A stretch of 64,000 nt of DNA. Source: Turnera subulata. Taxonomy: Eukaryota; Streptophyta; Magnoliopsida; Malpighiales; Passifloraceae. The notes beneath the pieces are model-generated. The model worked only from the letters and a program-made list of their open reading frames with translations. It was not told the origin of the DNA and did not search any database. Numbering within the stretch: the first letter of the stretch is position 1; every line of letters begins with the position of its first letter. The DNA lies in NCBI GenBank assembly GCA_028386065.3, contig JAKUCV010007846.1, positions 1 through 64,000 on the forward strand. The letters are read 5' to 3'. Shown here piece after piece: positions 20,681 through 32,799 of the stretch. The translations under genes were made by a program, and so were the position numbers.

Positions 20681-23600
20681 ACTAAGGAAGTGCTGTTGAC
20701 TTCCGATGGTGGGCGACAGGTTTTGTTAATAGGTATTAGGAGAGATGCTACTGCATGTAGTATCTCTGCTAATCAAGACTTTGGAATGAAGCCGCATTGT
20801 CCAGATGCCTTGTTGATTCATGTCAAGGGCGAAGAAGTTCAGACTCCAGTTTTTGGGGATATCACAATGGTAAAAGAGTTTTCAGATGTTTTTCCAAAAG
20901 ATCTACCAGGATTGCCACCTGACAGAAAAGTCGAGTACATAATCAACCTAGTGCCAGAAGTGACACCTATCTTGATGGCACCATACCGGATGGCACCAAC
21001 AGAACTCCAGGAGTTGAAGAAATAGTTAGATGAGCTGCTAGAGAAGGGTTTCATCAGACCTAGTACATCGCCTTGTGGATCACCAGTTTTGTTTGTTAAG
21101 AAGAAGGATGATAGTTTGCGCATGTGCGTAGACTACCGACAGTTGAACAAAGTGACAGTGAAGAACAAGTACCTGCTTCCCAAGATTGATGACCTCTTTG
21201 ATTAGTTACAAGGGGCTACCGTGTTTTCTAAGATCGATCTTCGGTCTGGATATCATCAAATCAAGATTGCAGAGAAGGACATACCGAAGACAGCCTTTCG
21301 CACACGGTATGGTAACTTTGAGTTCACAGTGGTACCTTTCGGCCTGACCAATGCACCTGCAGTCTTTATGTGCTTGATGCACTTGGTTCTGAATGAGTTC
21401 TTGGACAAGTTCATGGTAGTCTTCATCGACGACATCTTGATATACTCAAAGAATAGGGAAGAACACGAAGAACACCTGAGGATAGTGCTTCGGAGGCTGC
21501 GAGAGAAGCAGCTATACGCCAAGTTCAACAAATGCGAGTTCTGGCTTGAAGAAGTTGCATTCCTCGGACATGTTGTGTCTGGGGAAGGGATAAAAGTCGA
21601 CCCTACCAAAGTGAAAGCTGTTCTGGAGTGGGAGCCTCCTTTAATGGTATCTGAGGTCAGAAGTTTTCTTGGCCTTGCAGGATATTACCGGAGGTTTATC
21701 GAGGGTTTTTCCTTGATAGCAAGTCCTATGACCAAGATGTTGAGGAAAGATCAAGCTTTTGTATGGAGTGAAGCCTGCCAGAAGAGTTTTGACGAACTGA
21801 AGAAGAAGTTGACCACGGCACCAGTTTTGACTGTACCTAAGCCAGGAGTGGAGTACGTGCTTTTCTGTGATGCTTCAGGTCTTGGCTTGGGAGCAGTGTT
21901 GATGCAAGAAGGTCGGGTGATTGTCTATGCCTCGAGACAGTTGAGACCTCATGAGAAGAACTACCCGATACATGATTTAGAGACGGCTGCTGTGATCTTT
22001 GCTTTGAAGATCTGGCGACACTACCTGTTTGGAGAGAGATGCCGGATTTTTACAGATCATAAGAGTCTCAAGTACATCATGACTCAGAAAGAACTTAACC
22101 TACGGCAAAGACGTTGGCTTGAGTTGCTGAATGATTATGATTGTAATATCGAGTACCACCCTGGGAAAGCCAATGCTGTAGCTGATGCTTTGAGCCGGAG
22201 ACAACCAGAAGATGCTTCCACGATCTACTCGGTATCCTCTCTTATCGAGTTAAGAAAGATAGGAGTTGATTTGTCAGTGGACGAGACAGGAGCTTTGTTG
22301 ACACATATAGAAGTCAATTCCAACCTGAGAGGATGGATTGTGGAACTACAAGATGGAGATCCTGACCTGGTCAAGCTAAAAGAAGCAGTCCGCAGTGGAA
22401 AAAAGTACACATAGCCAAGGATAGCGCACTGATGCTGGGGAAACGTCCATGTGTACCCAGTATTGGTGAGTTGCACAGTCAGATCCTGGAAGAAGGACAT
22501 ATGACGCCGTATGCAATGCACCTCGGAAGCACCAAGATGTATCAGAACCTGAAGAGCCATTTCTGGTGGCCGCGTATGAAGCAAGATGTAGCTGAGTATG
22601 TGGCTAATTGTATTACTTTCTAGCAGGTGAAAGCCGAGCACCAAGCTCCAACAGGCAATATGAGATCGTTGACGGTGCCAGAGTGGAAATGGGAGATGAT
22701 TACCATAGATTTTGTGGTCGGATTACCGTTGACTCGGAAACAGCATGGCGCTATCTGGGTTATTGTTGATCGACTAACAAAGTCGGCTCATTTCCTACCC
22801 ATTCGACAGACAGATACCCTAGACAAGTTGGCAAAACTGTATCTTGCAGAGATTGTGAGGCTAAATGGAATTCCTAAGTCCATAGTCTCCGACAGAGATC
22901 CTAGATTCACCTCACGGTTTTGGAAGAGTTTGCAAGCAGCTTTGGGAACAAAGTTGAGTTTCAATACCGCTTTTCATCCTCAAACAGATGGACAGTCAGA
23001 AAGAACCATTCAGACATAAGAGGATCTGCTAAGGGCATGTGCACTTAACTTCAGTGAGAGTTGGGACCAGTACTTGCCTTTGGCGGAGTTTTCCTACAAC
23101 AACAGTTATCATTCCAGCATCAGGATGCCACCTTTCGAAGCTCTTTACGAGAGGAAGTGTCGAAGTCTAGCTTGTTGGGATGAAGAAGGTCTCCGTTTGA
23201 TCGTTGGTCAGAATTCGGTCAAACAGACAGTTGATAAGATTCAAACAGTAAAGCAGAGTATGAGAGCTGCCCAAGACCGACAGAAGAGTTATGCCGGCAA
23301 GCATCGATGTGAGATGGAGTACAAGGTTGGAGAAAATTTTTTTCTCCGAGTTGCGCCTTAGAAGGGTGTTATCAGGTTCGACAAAGGAGGAAAGCTGAGT
23401 CCCAGGTACATCGGGCCGTATGAGATCGCGAAAAGGGTTGGACCCTTGGTACACAGGTTGTCTTTACCTGAGGAGCTATCACAGATTCATGATGTGTTCC
23501 ATGTCTCCATGTTGAGGAGATACCGATCGGATCCGAGTTAGGTGGTTACGACGGCAGTGGTTGAAGTGAGAAGATATTACATATACAGAGATGCTAGAGC

Positions 23601-23751
23601 AGATTCTTGCGCGAGAGGTCAGACAATAGAGAAACCGTACCATTCCTATGGTAAAGGTTAAGTGGAGCAAGCACTCTGCTAACGAGTCTACATGGGAAGT
23701 CGAAGAGCACATGCGATCTCAGTTTTCGCACCTGTTCATAGCATCGGAGTG
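20681..23751 (+). pseudogene. pol: element 2 reverse transcriptase, RNase H, integrase, chromodomain
   Basis: Continues in frame after the first stop: link to RT (FSDVFPKDLPGLPPDRKVEY), RT core ([38 protein letters not shown]), RNase H ([25 protein letters not shown]), integrase zinc finger (HLGS..., reduced) and DDE core (WEMITIDFVVGLP, SIVSDRDPRFTSRFW, FHPQTDGQSERTIQT), then a decayed chromodomain near 23,590-23,750 (MVKVKWSKHSANESTWEV). Stops include TAG at 21023 and in DDLFD-TAG-LQGA, both at CAG (Gln) positions, TAG in VAP-TAG-KGV at a Trp position, and a frameshift near 22,410. Not functional. Confidence 0.9.
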
Positions 23752-23788
23752 AATTTCGATGATGAAATTATTTTTAAGGTGGGTAGGC

Positions 23789-24606
23789 TATAACAAGCCG
23801 GGTAAAAATTTGCATTTTTACCAGGACTGTAAAAGTTTTATATAGTGATTTACCGTTGAATTTAATCTTGGGTAACTAATTCATGGTAAATCGGGCATCG
23901 GATTTTGAAACCGACCCCTGCCCCCTGTTCTAGATTTTTCTGCAGATTTCACGGACCAATGTTGAAATTTTTCGGGTCCAGGAATCTTCAGAAAAGTCAG
24001 GTTTATCCTCGAAAGAACGGACCAGAAATAAAAGTGAGGGGGTATATTAGTTATTTTCTGGTCCAGGCGGTACACGCTTCGCATGCAGCACAGTACTGCA
24101 TAATCAAGGCGGCTCAAATATGCAGGGTTGCCGCCGCCTCTTTCTTGTGTCACCAGTACCATGCACCGTCTGTAAAAACAGTGTTTCTCGGCCTCTCCAT
24201 GCACACCACACCACCATTTCTTCTTCCTGCAAACCTACTGCCCAGCTTCTTTTCTCGTTTTTTTTTTCCTGCAAAACCACCCAGTGCAACTCACCCATAA
24301 AACCAAAACCAGAAAAAAAAAAAAAAACCACCACACATAGCAAAACTGTGACATTTTGCAACAACCCCTTCACCCCATTTTTTCTTCTTCTTTTCTTCTT
24401 CCTCTTGCCGCCACCACTGAGACCACCACACCACCAGCCGAGCCACCCATCACCTCACGCATCGTCACCACCATTTTCTCCTCCTTTTTACCTCTTCCTC
24501 GTCGCCTCGTCGCTCGCCCCGTTCGCACCACCGCGTCACCACCTCGACTGTAAAGTGAGCGGATTCGTAGGCTGAAGACAACCCGGTTGCCCGAATTGAC
24601 CACCTC
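23789..24606 (+). repeat. element 2, 3' LTR, first part
   Basis: Begins TATAACAAGCCGGG and matches 16804 to about 17,575. It is cut at CACCTC by the nested element and resumes at 30183. Confidence 0.88.
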
Positions 24607-27166
24607 TGAAACGCCTCGACCCGTATTTACCAGTCTCAGTAAACACGTGCCGGAACTATACAAAAGTAAATACAACTCTAAACATGGCCCATTGGCTCAA
24701 AGACAATATCAATGAATATATCAGAGAAACCGGCCCAACGGCCTAACATCAAAACACGTCCTTCCACTTCGGGGACATCAACAATAGCACAGCGGAAGCA
24801 TTTATAATCTCAATATCAACATAAACAAAATCTGATGCAAACTAATGGATCCTAGTCCTGCCCGAGGGTATGCCACAGCCGCCAAAATGCATCGTACCTG
24901 TACCACGAAAAACTCAACCTACGGGATGAAACTCTGTAGGCGAGGGGTGAGTCCGAAATGCTCACCGGTACATAAACGTACAATCATGGATAAACAAAAA
25001 TATGCAGGCAACTATAATACTCAAGGACGAAAACACAAGCAACAGCCAAAACAAACCAATGACAACACCGATCAAGAATGCCCAAAACCAAAAGACACGA
25101 CTCACTCATTATCTTTTCCAATTTTAGTATCCGAGCCCCGTCACTGGACAAGTTAGGGTCATACCATGGTTATCAACTCATCCCGGGTGCCAGATCATAA
25201 TAGAAGCAGGGATCAACATCCCAAAAATATCAAACTGGGATCAATATCCTAAGGATCAACATCCTTAAACAAGTACCCGATCATGGCCACCACAAAAAAT
25301 TATCTCCAACCATCTAGTCGTACCGCTACTTTCCACGCGACAATTAAGTCATCATCACAGTTTCCAATTTCCAATATCCAATTCTAAATTATCCAATTTA
25401 ACCACAGTAAACAGACCAATCCTCTGTTAACAAACCAACATCAGCAACAACACAATAACCATGGATACCAATAGTAATCGACTCAATAGGTCAATCAAGC
25501 AATTCAAGTATCAGAGAAACACACAACAGTATTATAGGCAACATATCAAGGGTTATCCATTCTCACCTGATATGTCTCTGAAAACCTCAACCGGATCCAA
25601 AGCCGGTTCCATAGGAACTGCTCGGTACCAGCTCCTGTATAGCAAATAACAAATGCACACATAAGATGCACTTAATTGGTATGCCATGATGCCATAAACT
25701 ACAAATTAAACCCCCCCCCCTCGGTTATAGATCATCATCTCCATAAAATTATTATACTAGCCAAAATATAATTACCAAATACTATTATTTTTAGAAAACT
25801 CTATTTTCCAGAAAATGTAATCATATAGGCTTATTTTTTGTAAATAAGTACAAATATATAAATATGCATTTTTATTTTCTAAAGAAGAAATACATCCCCA
25901 AAACAATTATATTATCAATTACAAAAAAAATATTACTTATGTATACCATGTATATATATATATTCCCAAAAGTAGTTAACTATCATAATTTCAACAAAAA
26001 AAAGCGTATAAATAATTTTCCAGAAAATATAATATCCTGGTATATATCTTCTTTTTTTTAAAACCCGGACTGGGCATGAACAGCGTCAGCCCTGGCTTGT
26101 ACTGCGCCAAGCCCAGGTGACCAGCCCAAACCCAGCCAAACGCCCAGAACAAAAACCCAAACATCTGTACGCGACCCTCCCGAAACAAACGGGTCGTCGC
26201 AACCCACGGGTCTCACCTTAGCGAGTTCAGCGGCGACGGCGACGACAGGCACGAGGAAGGAGGAAGGCGAGGCGAGGCAAGGCAGCGGCGGACAAAGAGC
26301 GACGCAAGGGCAACGGAAAGCTAGGCGCGGCGGCGCTGGAGCAGGTGCAGGCGCGGAGGAAGACGTATCCGCAGGTTGCCCGTCGGGTCAACGGCTCCTG
26401 GCGGCGCGTCTCGCGGCGGAAACAGAAGGAAGAGGCGGCGGAAGGGCGGCGACATCACGGCGAGCAGGCTGGTGATGGCGGTGAGACGAGCAGCGGCGCC
26501 GAACCGTTCGGCATTCATAGTAACCGAGTGGAGGAGAAGTTGACGGCACTGTTCATGTTTTATTTTCTTCTTCTTTTTTTCCTATTTTCTTTTTGTTTCT
26601 TTTCTCTATTTTTCTTCCCATTTTAAATTTTATATTTTTTTCTTCCTCTATTTTTATTTTCTCTTTTCCTCTCTGCTGTTTTTTTTCTGTTTTTTTTCAT
26701 TTCCATTTTTCCTTTTTCTTTCGTTTTTTCTCTCCCTCCCTTTTTCCTCTCTTTTCTTTTCTCTATTTTCTTCTTCATTTCTTCTTCCCTTTCTCTTCTC
26801 CTCTGGTTCTGCTTTATACTGATGTGTCAGCCGCCTGCATAATTGAGCTCAATTATGTAGGTTTGGCTGCATATGGGGCGAGTCCGATCCGGACCAGAAA
26901 ATAACTGATACACCTCCTTAGTTATATTTCTGGTCTGCTCCGTTGCGGTTAACCTGATTTTTCTGAGGATTCCGGGACCCGAAAAATTCCAACTTTGGTC
27001 CGTGACATCGACGGAAAAATCCCCAGCGTGGGAAAAGACTCGGTTTCGAAAAGCGATGCCCGATTTACCTTGAATTAATTACCCAAGATTAAATTCAAAG
27101 ATAAATCACTGTATAATGACTTTTACAGACCCAGTAAAAATACAAATTTTTACTTGGGCTGTTACA
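24607..27166 (-). repeat. nested element, 3' LTR (element orientation)
   Basis: Contains hairpins 25209-25222 and 25251-25266, a run of ten C at about 25,711, and a polypyrimidine tract on the plus strand (homopurine on the element strand) at about 26,562-26,812. Confidence 0.88.
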
Positions 27167-27431
27167 GTCTACCCACCTTAAAAAAATTTCGTCCCCAAAA
27201 TTCCCGTTTAGGAGTTGAGTAAACAACAACCAAAAACATATAAATCCTCTGTCATGACATACCTTGCCCTTGGTTAAGCTTCAGGGGTTAGTTATGCCAT
27301 TTCACCCAAAACTTGTCATTTTCAAAACATGTCTCCCAAAATTTTTTTTCTTAAAACATTAAAACTATAATACTGTTAAACACTGATATACGGATAGTCA
27401 GGTATCTAATAAGTATTAATGGAAAGAATGC

Positions 27432-27479
27432 TTACATGTGAATGTTTAGCGGCAGGCAGCGTCCCTCGACCGGATCCAT
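27432..27479 (-). CDS. 15-codon leader ORF (MDPV mini-ORF)
   Basis: Reads MDPVEGRCLPLNIHM then TAA. The sequence around its ATG (TTAGTGCATTATGGATCC) matches that of the element 1 mini-ORF. It is the only coding-like feature of this element. Confidence 0.4.
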   Translation of the reverse strand: MDPVEGRCLPLNIHM

Positions 27480-27578
27480 AATGCACTAACTACATGAATA
27501 TGTATGTATCACGACTGAAATATGGAGCGAGCTATGCACAGCAAATAAGCAAAACAATCACCCAAGGACCTACCGCCC

Positions 27579-27590
27579 GCTCCGCTACCA
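27579..27590 (-). promoter_or_regulatory. nested element primer-binding site
   Basis: The minus strand reads TGGTAGCGGAGC, identical to element 1 and in the same place relative to the LTR. Confidence 0.7.
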
Positions 27591-27593
27591 AAA

Positions 27594-30177
27594 TGAAACG
27601 CCCCGACCCGTATTTACCAGTCTCAGTAAACACGTGCCGGAACTGTACAATAGTAAATACAACTCGAAACACGGCCCAATGGCCCAAAGATAATATCAAT
27701 GAGTATATCAGAGAAACCGGCCCAACGACCCAACATCAAAACACGTCGCCCGACCTCGGGGACATTAACAATAGCACAGCGGAAGCATTTATAATCTCAA
27801 TATCAACATAAACAAAATCTGATGCAAACTAATGGGTCTGAGTCCTGCCCGAGGGTATGCCCCAGCCGCCAAAATGCATCGTACCTGTACCACGAAAAAC
27901 TCATCCTATGGGATGAAACCCCGCAGGCGAGGGGTGAGTACGAAACGCTCACCGGTACATAAACGTACAATCATGGATAAACAGAAATATGCAGGCAACT
28001 ATAATACTCAAGGACAAAAACACAAGCAACAGCCAAAACAAACCAAAGACAACACCAATCAAGACTGCCCAAAACCAAAAGACACGACTCACTCATTACC
28101 TTTTTCAATTTTAGTATCCGGGCCCCATCACTAGACAAGCTAGGGTCGTACCATGGTTATCAACTCATCCCGGGTGCCAGATCATAATAGAACTAGGGAT
28201 CAACATCCCAAGAATATCAAACCAGGATCAATATCCCAAGGATCAACATCCTTAAACAAGTACCCGATCATGGCCACCAAAAAAACTTATCTCCAACCAT
28301 CTGGTCGTACCACTTTTTTCCACGCGACAATTAAGTCATCATCTCAATTTCCAATTTCCAATATCCAATTCTCAATCATCCAATTTAACCACAATAAACA
28401 GACCAATCCTCTGTTAACAAACCAACATCAACAACAACACAATAACCATGGATACCAATAGTAATCGACTCAACAGTTCAATCAAACAATTCAAGTATCA
28501 GAGAAACACACAACAGTATTATAGGCAATATATCAAGGGTTATCCATTCTCACCTGATATGTCTCTGAAAACCTCAACCGGATCCAAAGCTGGTTCCACA
28601 GGAACTGCTCGGTACCAGCTCCTATATAGCAAATAACAAATGCACACATAAGATGCACATAATTGGTACGCCATGATGCCATAAACTGTAAATTAAACCC
28701 CCCTCGGTTATAGGTCATCATCTCCATAAAATTATTATACCAGCCAAAATATAATTACCAAATACTATTGTTTTTAGAAAACTTCATTTTCCAAAAAATG
28801 TAATTATATAGGCTTATTTTCTGTAAATAAGTACAAATATATAAATATGCATTTTTATTTTTTAAAGACGAAATACATCCCCAAAACAATTATATTATCA
28901 ACATAATTATCAATTACAAAAAAGAATATTACTTATGTATACCATGTATATACATATATTCCCAAAAGTAGTTAACAATCATAATTTCTAGAAAAAAAAC
29001 GTATATATAATTTTCCAGAAAATATATTTTCCTGGTATATATCTTCTTTTTTTTTACAACCCGGACTGGGCATGAACATCGTCAGCCGTGGCTTGTACTG
29101 TGCCAAGCCCAGGTGACCAGCCCAAGCCCAGCCAAACGCCCAGAAGCAAAAACCCAAACCTCTGTTCGCGACCCGCCCGAAACAAACGGGTCGTCGCAAC
29201 CCACGGGTGTCACCTTAGTGGGTTCAGCGGCGACGGCGACGACAGGCGCGAGGAAGGAGGAAGGCGAGGCGGGACAAGGCAGCGGCGGACGAAGAGCGAT
29301 GCTAGGGCAGCGGAAAACTATTCGCGGCGGCGCTGGAGCAGGTGCAGGTGCGGAGGAAGACGGATCAGCAGGTCGCTCGTCGGGTCAACGGCTCCTGGCA
29401 GCGCATCTCGCGGCGCATCTCGCGGCGGAAACGGAAGGAAGAGGCGGCGGAAGGTCGGCGACATCACGGCGAGCGGGCTGGTGACGGCGATGAGACGAGC
29501 AGCGGCACTGAACGGTTCGGCGTGCACAGTAAACGGGAGGAGGAGAAGTTGACGGCACTGTTCACGTTTTATTTTCTTCTTCTTTTTTTTCTATTTTCTT
29601 TTCTTTCTTTTCTCAATTTTTCTTCCCTTTTTTTATTTTTTGTTTTTTTTTCTTCCTCTCTTTTTATTTTCTCTTCTCCTCTCTGCTGCTTTTTTTTTTG
29701 TTTTTTTTCATTTCCATTTTTTCTTTATCTTTCTTTTTTTTTCTCTCTCTCTTTTTCATCTCTTTTCTTTTCTCTCTTTTCTTCTTCTTTTCTTCTTCCC
29801 TTTTCCTTCTCCTCTGGTTCTGCTTTATACTGGTGTGTCGGCCGCCTGCATAGTTGAGCTCAATTATGCAGGTTTGGCTGCATATGGGGCAAGTCCGGTC
29901 CGAACCAGAAAATAACTGATACACCTCCTTAATTATATTTCTGGTCTGCTCCGTCGCGGTTAACCTGATTTTTCTGAGGATTCCGGGACCCGAAAAATTC
30001 CAACTTTGGTCCGTAAAATCCACGAAAAAATCCCCAGTGCGGGAAAAGACTCGGTTTCGAAAAGCAATGCCCGATTTACCTTTAATTAATTACCCAAGAA
30101 TAAATTCAAAGGTAAATTACTGTATAACAACTTTTACAGTCTCGGTAAAAATACAAATTTTTACTTGGGCTGTTACA
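27594..30177 (-). repeat. nested element, 5' LTR (element orientation)
   Basis: Direct copy of 24607-27166 with scattered differences. Hairpins 28196-28209 and 28238-28253. Plus-strand polypyrimidine tract 29,569-29,820. A TATA-like GTATAAAGC on the minus strand lies near 29,825. Confidence 0.88.
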
Positions 30178-30182
30178 ACCTC

Positions 30183-31911
30183 ACACCTCCGGGTCGTGGC
30201 ATTGGATCGAGTTGACCCGGATGTCTACCTGGGCCGAGTGTGGTGAGGGGCTTGGGTGTGTTGGCTAACTTTTGGGGCTGGTCTAGTATTTCTTTTGGGC
30301 TAGCCCTATCTGGAAATTGAAAGAAATAATTATAATTATAATATTTTTTTTTGGAAAATAACACGGTACCCGAATATATTTTTTAAAATGCTATATTTTC
30401 TGAAAGGTGTTATACTAAGCATATATATAACTATATCTATTGGAAAATATATATATATTTTGGAAAAAGAGATGAATATTTATACGATTATATTTTATGG
30501 AAAACATTAACTACGTGATGTTCTATTTTGGAAAGGATATATATATATATATGTGCGCTATCATTTCTCAGAAAAATTATTTTATGATAATTATATTTTT
30601 GGAGAAGAATATATGATATGATAAATAATTATTTTCATAAAAAATAATTTTGGAAAGGATAATAACAAAGTAAGGTACCGTAATAATATCCGGGTATAAG
30701 TATAGTATATTTTGACACTTGAAAATAAATGGTGAATGATGATGATAATAGTGATACAACCCGAGCGACACCCGAGTCCGGATAGAATTTTATTTTACGA
30801 TTACAGTACAAGTTTATCATTCGCATATCATATGCTGTGCATCTTACGTGTGCATACTATTATTGTTATATAGGAGTTGATAACGAGCAATTCCCCGAGG
30901 AACCGGCTTTGGAACCTGCCGAGGAATTCTGTAACTGATAATCGGCTAAGGTGAGGATGGATAACCCTTGATATGTTGCCTGTAATATTTGGATGTGCTT
31001 TGTTGTTTGATTGAACCGTTGTGTGCTGATATATATTGTTGATTATATTTCCCACGGATATTTGATGATATGGAATTGTTGATGGTTTGGACTGATGAAT
31101 AACTTGAGATATTGGATATTGGAATTGTGATGATGACTTAAGTGTCACGTGGAAAGTAGTGGTACGACTAGATGGTTAGAAACTGATTCTGTGGTGGCCA
31201 TGATCGGATTACTTGTTATAAGGATATTGATCCTTGGGATATTGATCCCTGTTTGGTTTTTGGGATGTTGATCTCGGGTTTTATTTTGTTCTGGCACCCG
31301 GTATTAATTAATAACCTGGTACGACCCTAGCTTGTCTAGTGATGGGGCCCGGTTATTAAAATTGGAAACGTTAATTGTCTTTTAGCTTTAATGCAGACTT
31401 GATTAGTATTATCTTTGGTTTAGTTATGACTACTGCCTGTGTTCATTTCCTGAGGTATTATGGTTGCCTGCATATTACTATTTATCCATGATTGTACATT
31501 ATTGTACCGGTCAGCGTTTCGGACTCACCGCTCGCCTACGTGGTTTCATCACGTAGGATAAGTTTGCTCGTAGTACAGGTACGATGTACAACCGACTGCT
31601 GCATTCTTCTCCGCCAGAACCCGGATCCATCCCCGCTGTATTTGTGCATAAGTCTTTTGCCGTTGCATTTATCATATGTCTTTGAGGCGGTCTGTCACTT
31701 TGCCTCTGTTGCCGTTCTATATGATTTCTGTTGCTGCTTTAGAGCTTTGAAGTATGTCGCCAGAATAATGGTCCCTGAGATCGGGTGACAGATGATGTAT
31801 TTGGATTTGATGCTGTATTGTATTACAACACCTATGTACTGACTGTCTATCAATAAGAATAGTTTTGGTACGTGTTTACCATGTCTATTAAATACGGATC
31901 GAGGCTTTTTA
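30183..31911 (+). repeat. element 2, 3' LTR, second part
   Basis: Resumes ACACCTCC as in 17,571 onward. Carries hairpins at 31220-31235, 31236-31249, 31262-31275 and the CCTACGTG/CACGTAGG hairpin at 31535-31557. Ends at the TTCCA target duplication. Confidence 0.88.
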
Positions 31912-32051
31912 TTCCACCAACTACAGAGAAAGTTTTTGTTTGAATAATCTTGGCTTCGATTTGCTTTGGTTTCATTTGTTTGTTGTTTAGGATTGACTTT
32001 ATATTCTCTCTGTTGCTTCATGATTATGATCAGTCTGGGTTTGATGTGCAG

Positions 32052-32140
32052 CAATCAAACAACGAATGGTGAAAGATGTTGATGAAGTTGGAAAGGTTGC
32101 TCGGTCCGTAAAGTCCAAAATTGAGGAACTTGACAAAGAG
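32052..32140 (+). pseudogene. SYP132-like exon b
   Basis: Acceptor GATGTGCAG precedes it and donor GTACGC follows. Encodes the end of the N-terminal Habc helical region (VKDVDEVGKVARSVKSKIEE). Frame is intact. Confidence 0.9.
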
Positions 32141-32216
32141 GTACGCTTATAATTGCTTTTACTTTTCCAGCTTGCAGTCATCAGGCAGCTCATATTATCA
32201 TTTTTTTGTGGCCTAG

Positions 32217-32285
32217 AATTTTTCAAATAGGCAGAAGCCTGGGTGCTGAAAAGAAAGTGGCGTAATCAAGACCGGGAACTACCAT
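32217..32285 (+). pseudogene. SYP132-like exon c, with premature TGA
   Basis: Acceptor GGCCTAG precedes it and donor GTAACTAT follows. Reads NFSNRQKPGC then TGA at 32247-32249, then a frameshifted remnant of the VDRSRT region. Confidence 0.8.
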
Positions 32286-32799
32286 GTAACTATCCATCTC
32301 TTCTTTTATTCCTTTCCATTCTTTGTTTATGCATGTTCACGTTCTTCTCTTTTTCCTCACAGAATCATAAGTTTCGCAAACTTAGATCACACCATTCTTG
32401 TAGTTCTGATTGTTGTATCTTCAGTCAATCATACTTAGCGGAGATGGATTCCTACCTGTTTGAGTTAATCTTTTTGTAGTTGCACTTAATGATGATTGGC
32501 ATAAAAGTTTTTTTCTTTCCAGTAGATTATGCGCACACAACACCAACAACGCCACTATGTCTTGTCCCATGGTGATGCCATCAATATATGAATAATGTTG
32601 TATGCCATGGGTGAAAGTCCAGTCTTTTTGAAGATCATTGATTTCTTATGATTGATTTACAGTGGCGCTATCGAATATCAAGTATCCTATTATTGAAAAA
32701 AGAGCGAAGAACAATCCCTCATCTGTTTTGCATAAAAAGTTTTCTCTCTAGGGTTGCATATCGACTCCGCCGTCGCCCCAAGGGCTGCCTCGCTCAGCC

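Larger units (their letters stand above)
24607..30177 (-). mobile_element. nested non-autonomous LTR element with 427-bp internal region
   Basis: Lies on the minus strand inside the 3' LTR of element 2, flanked by the duplication ACCTC (24602-24606 and 30178-30182). LTRs are 24607-27166 and 27594-30177, starting TGTAACAG and ending GCGTTTCA when read on the minus strand. The internal segment (27167-27593) has only primer site, mini-ORF and polypurine end. LTR architecture (homopurine tract, GC block, AT block, hairpins) is like element 1, so both belong to one non-autonomous lineage. Confidence 0.9.
16804..31911 (+). mobile_element. element 2: Ty3/gypsy Tekay (Del) chromovirus, interrupted
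   Basis: Bounded by target duplication TTCCA (16799-16803 and 31912-31916). 5' LTR 16804-19027, coding region about 19157-23751, 3' LTR 23789-24606 continued at 30183-31911 after a nested element. The pol order protease, RT, RNase H, integrase and C-terminal chromodomain marks a chromovirus. The first LTR dinucleotide of the 3' copy is TA instead of TG and the right end is TTTTTA instead of TTTCA. Several stops make it non-autonomous now. Confidence 0.93.

Noticed and set aside
19246..21609. Antisense ORFs opposite gag-pol of elements 2 and 3 (for example 21,256-21,609, 20,305-20,661, 53,637-53,831, 55,463-55,747)
   Set aside because: They are shadows of the pol and gag frames, with no independent motifs or promoters.
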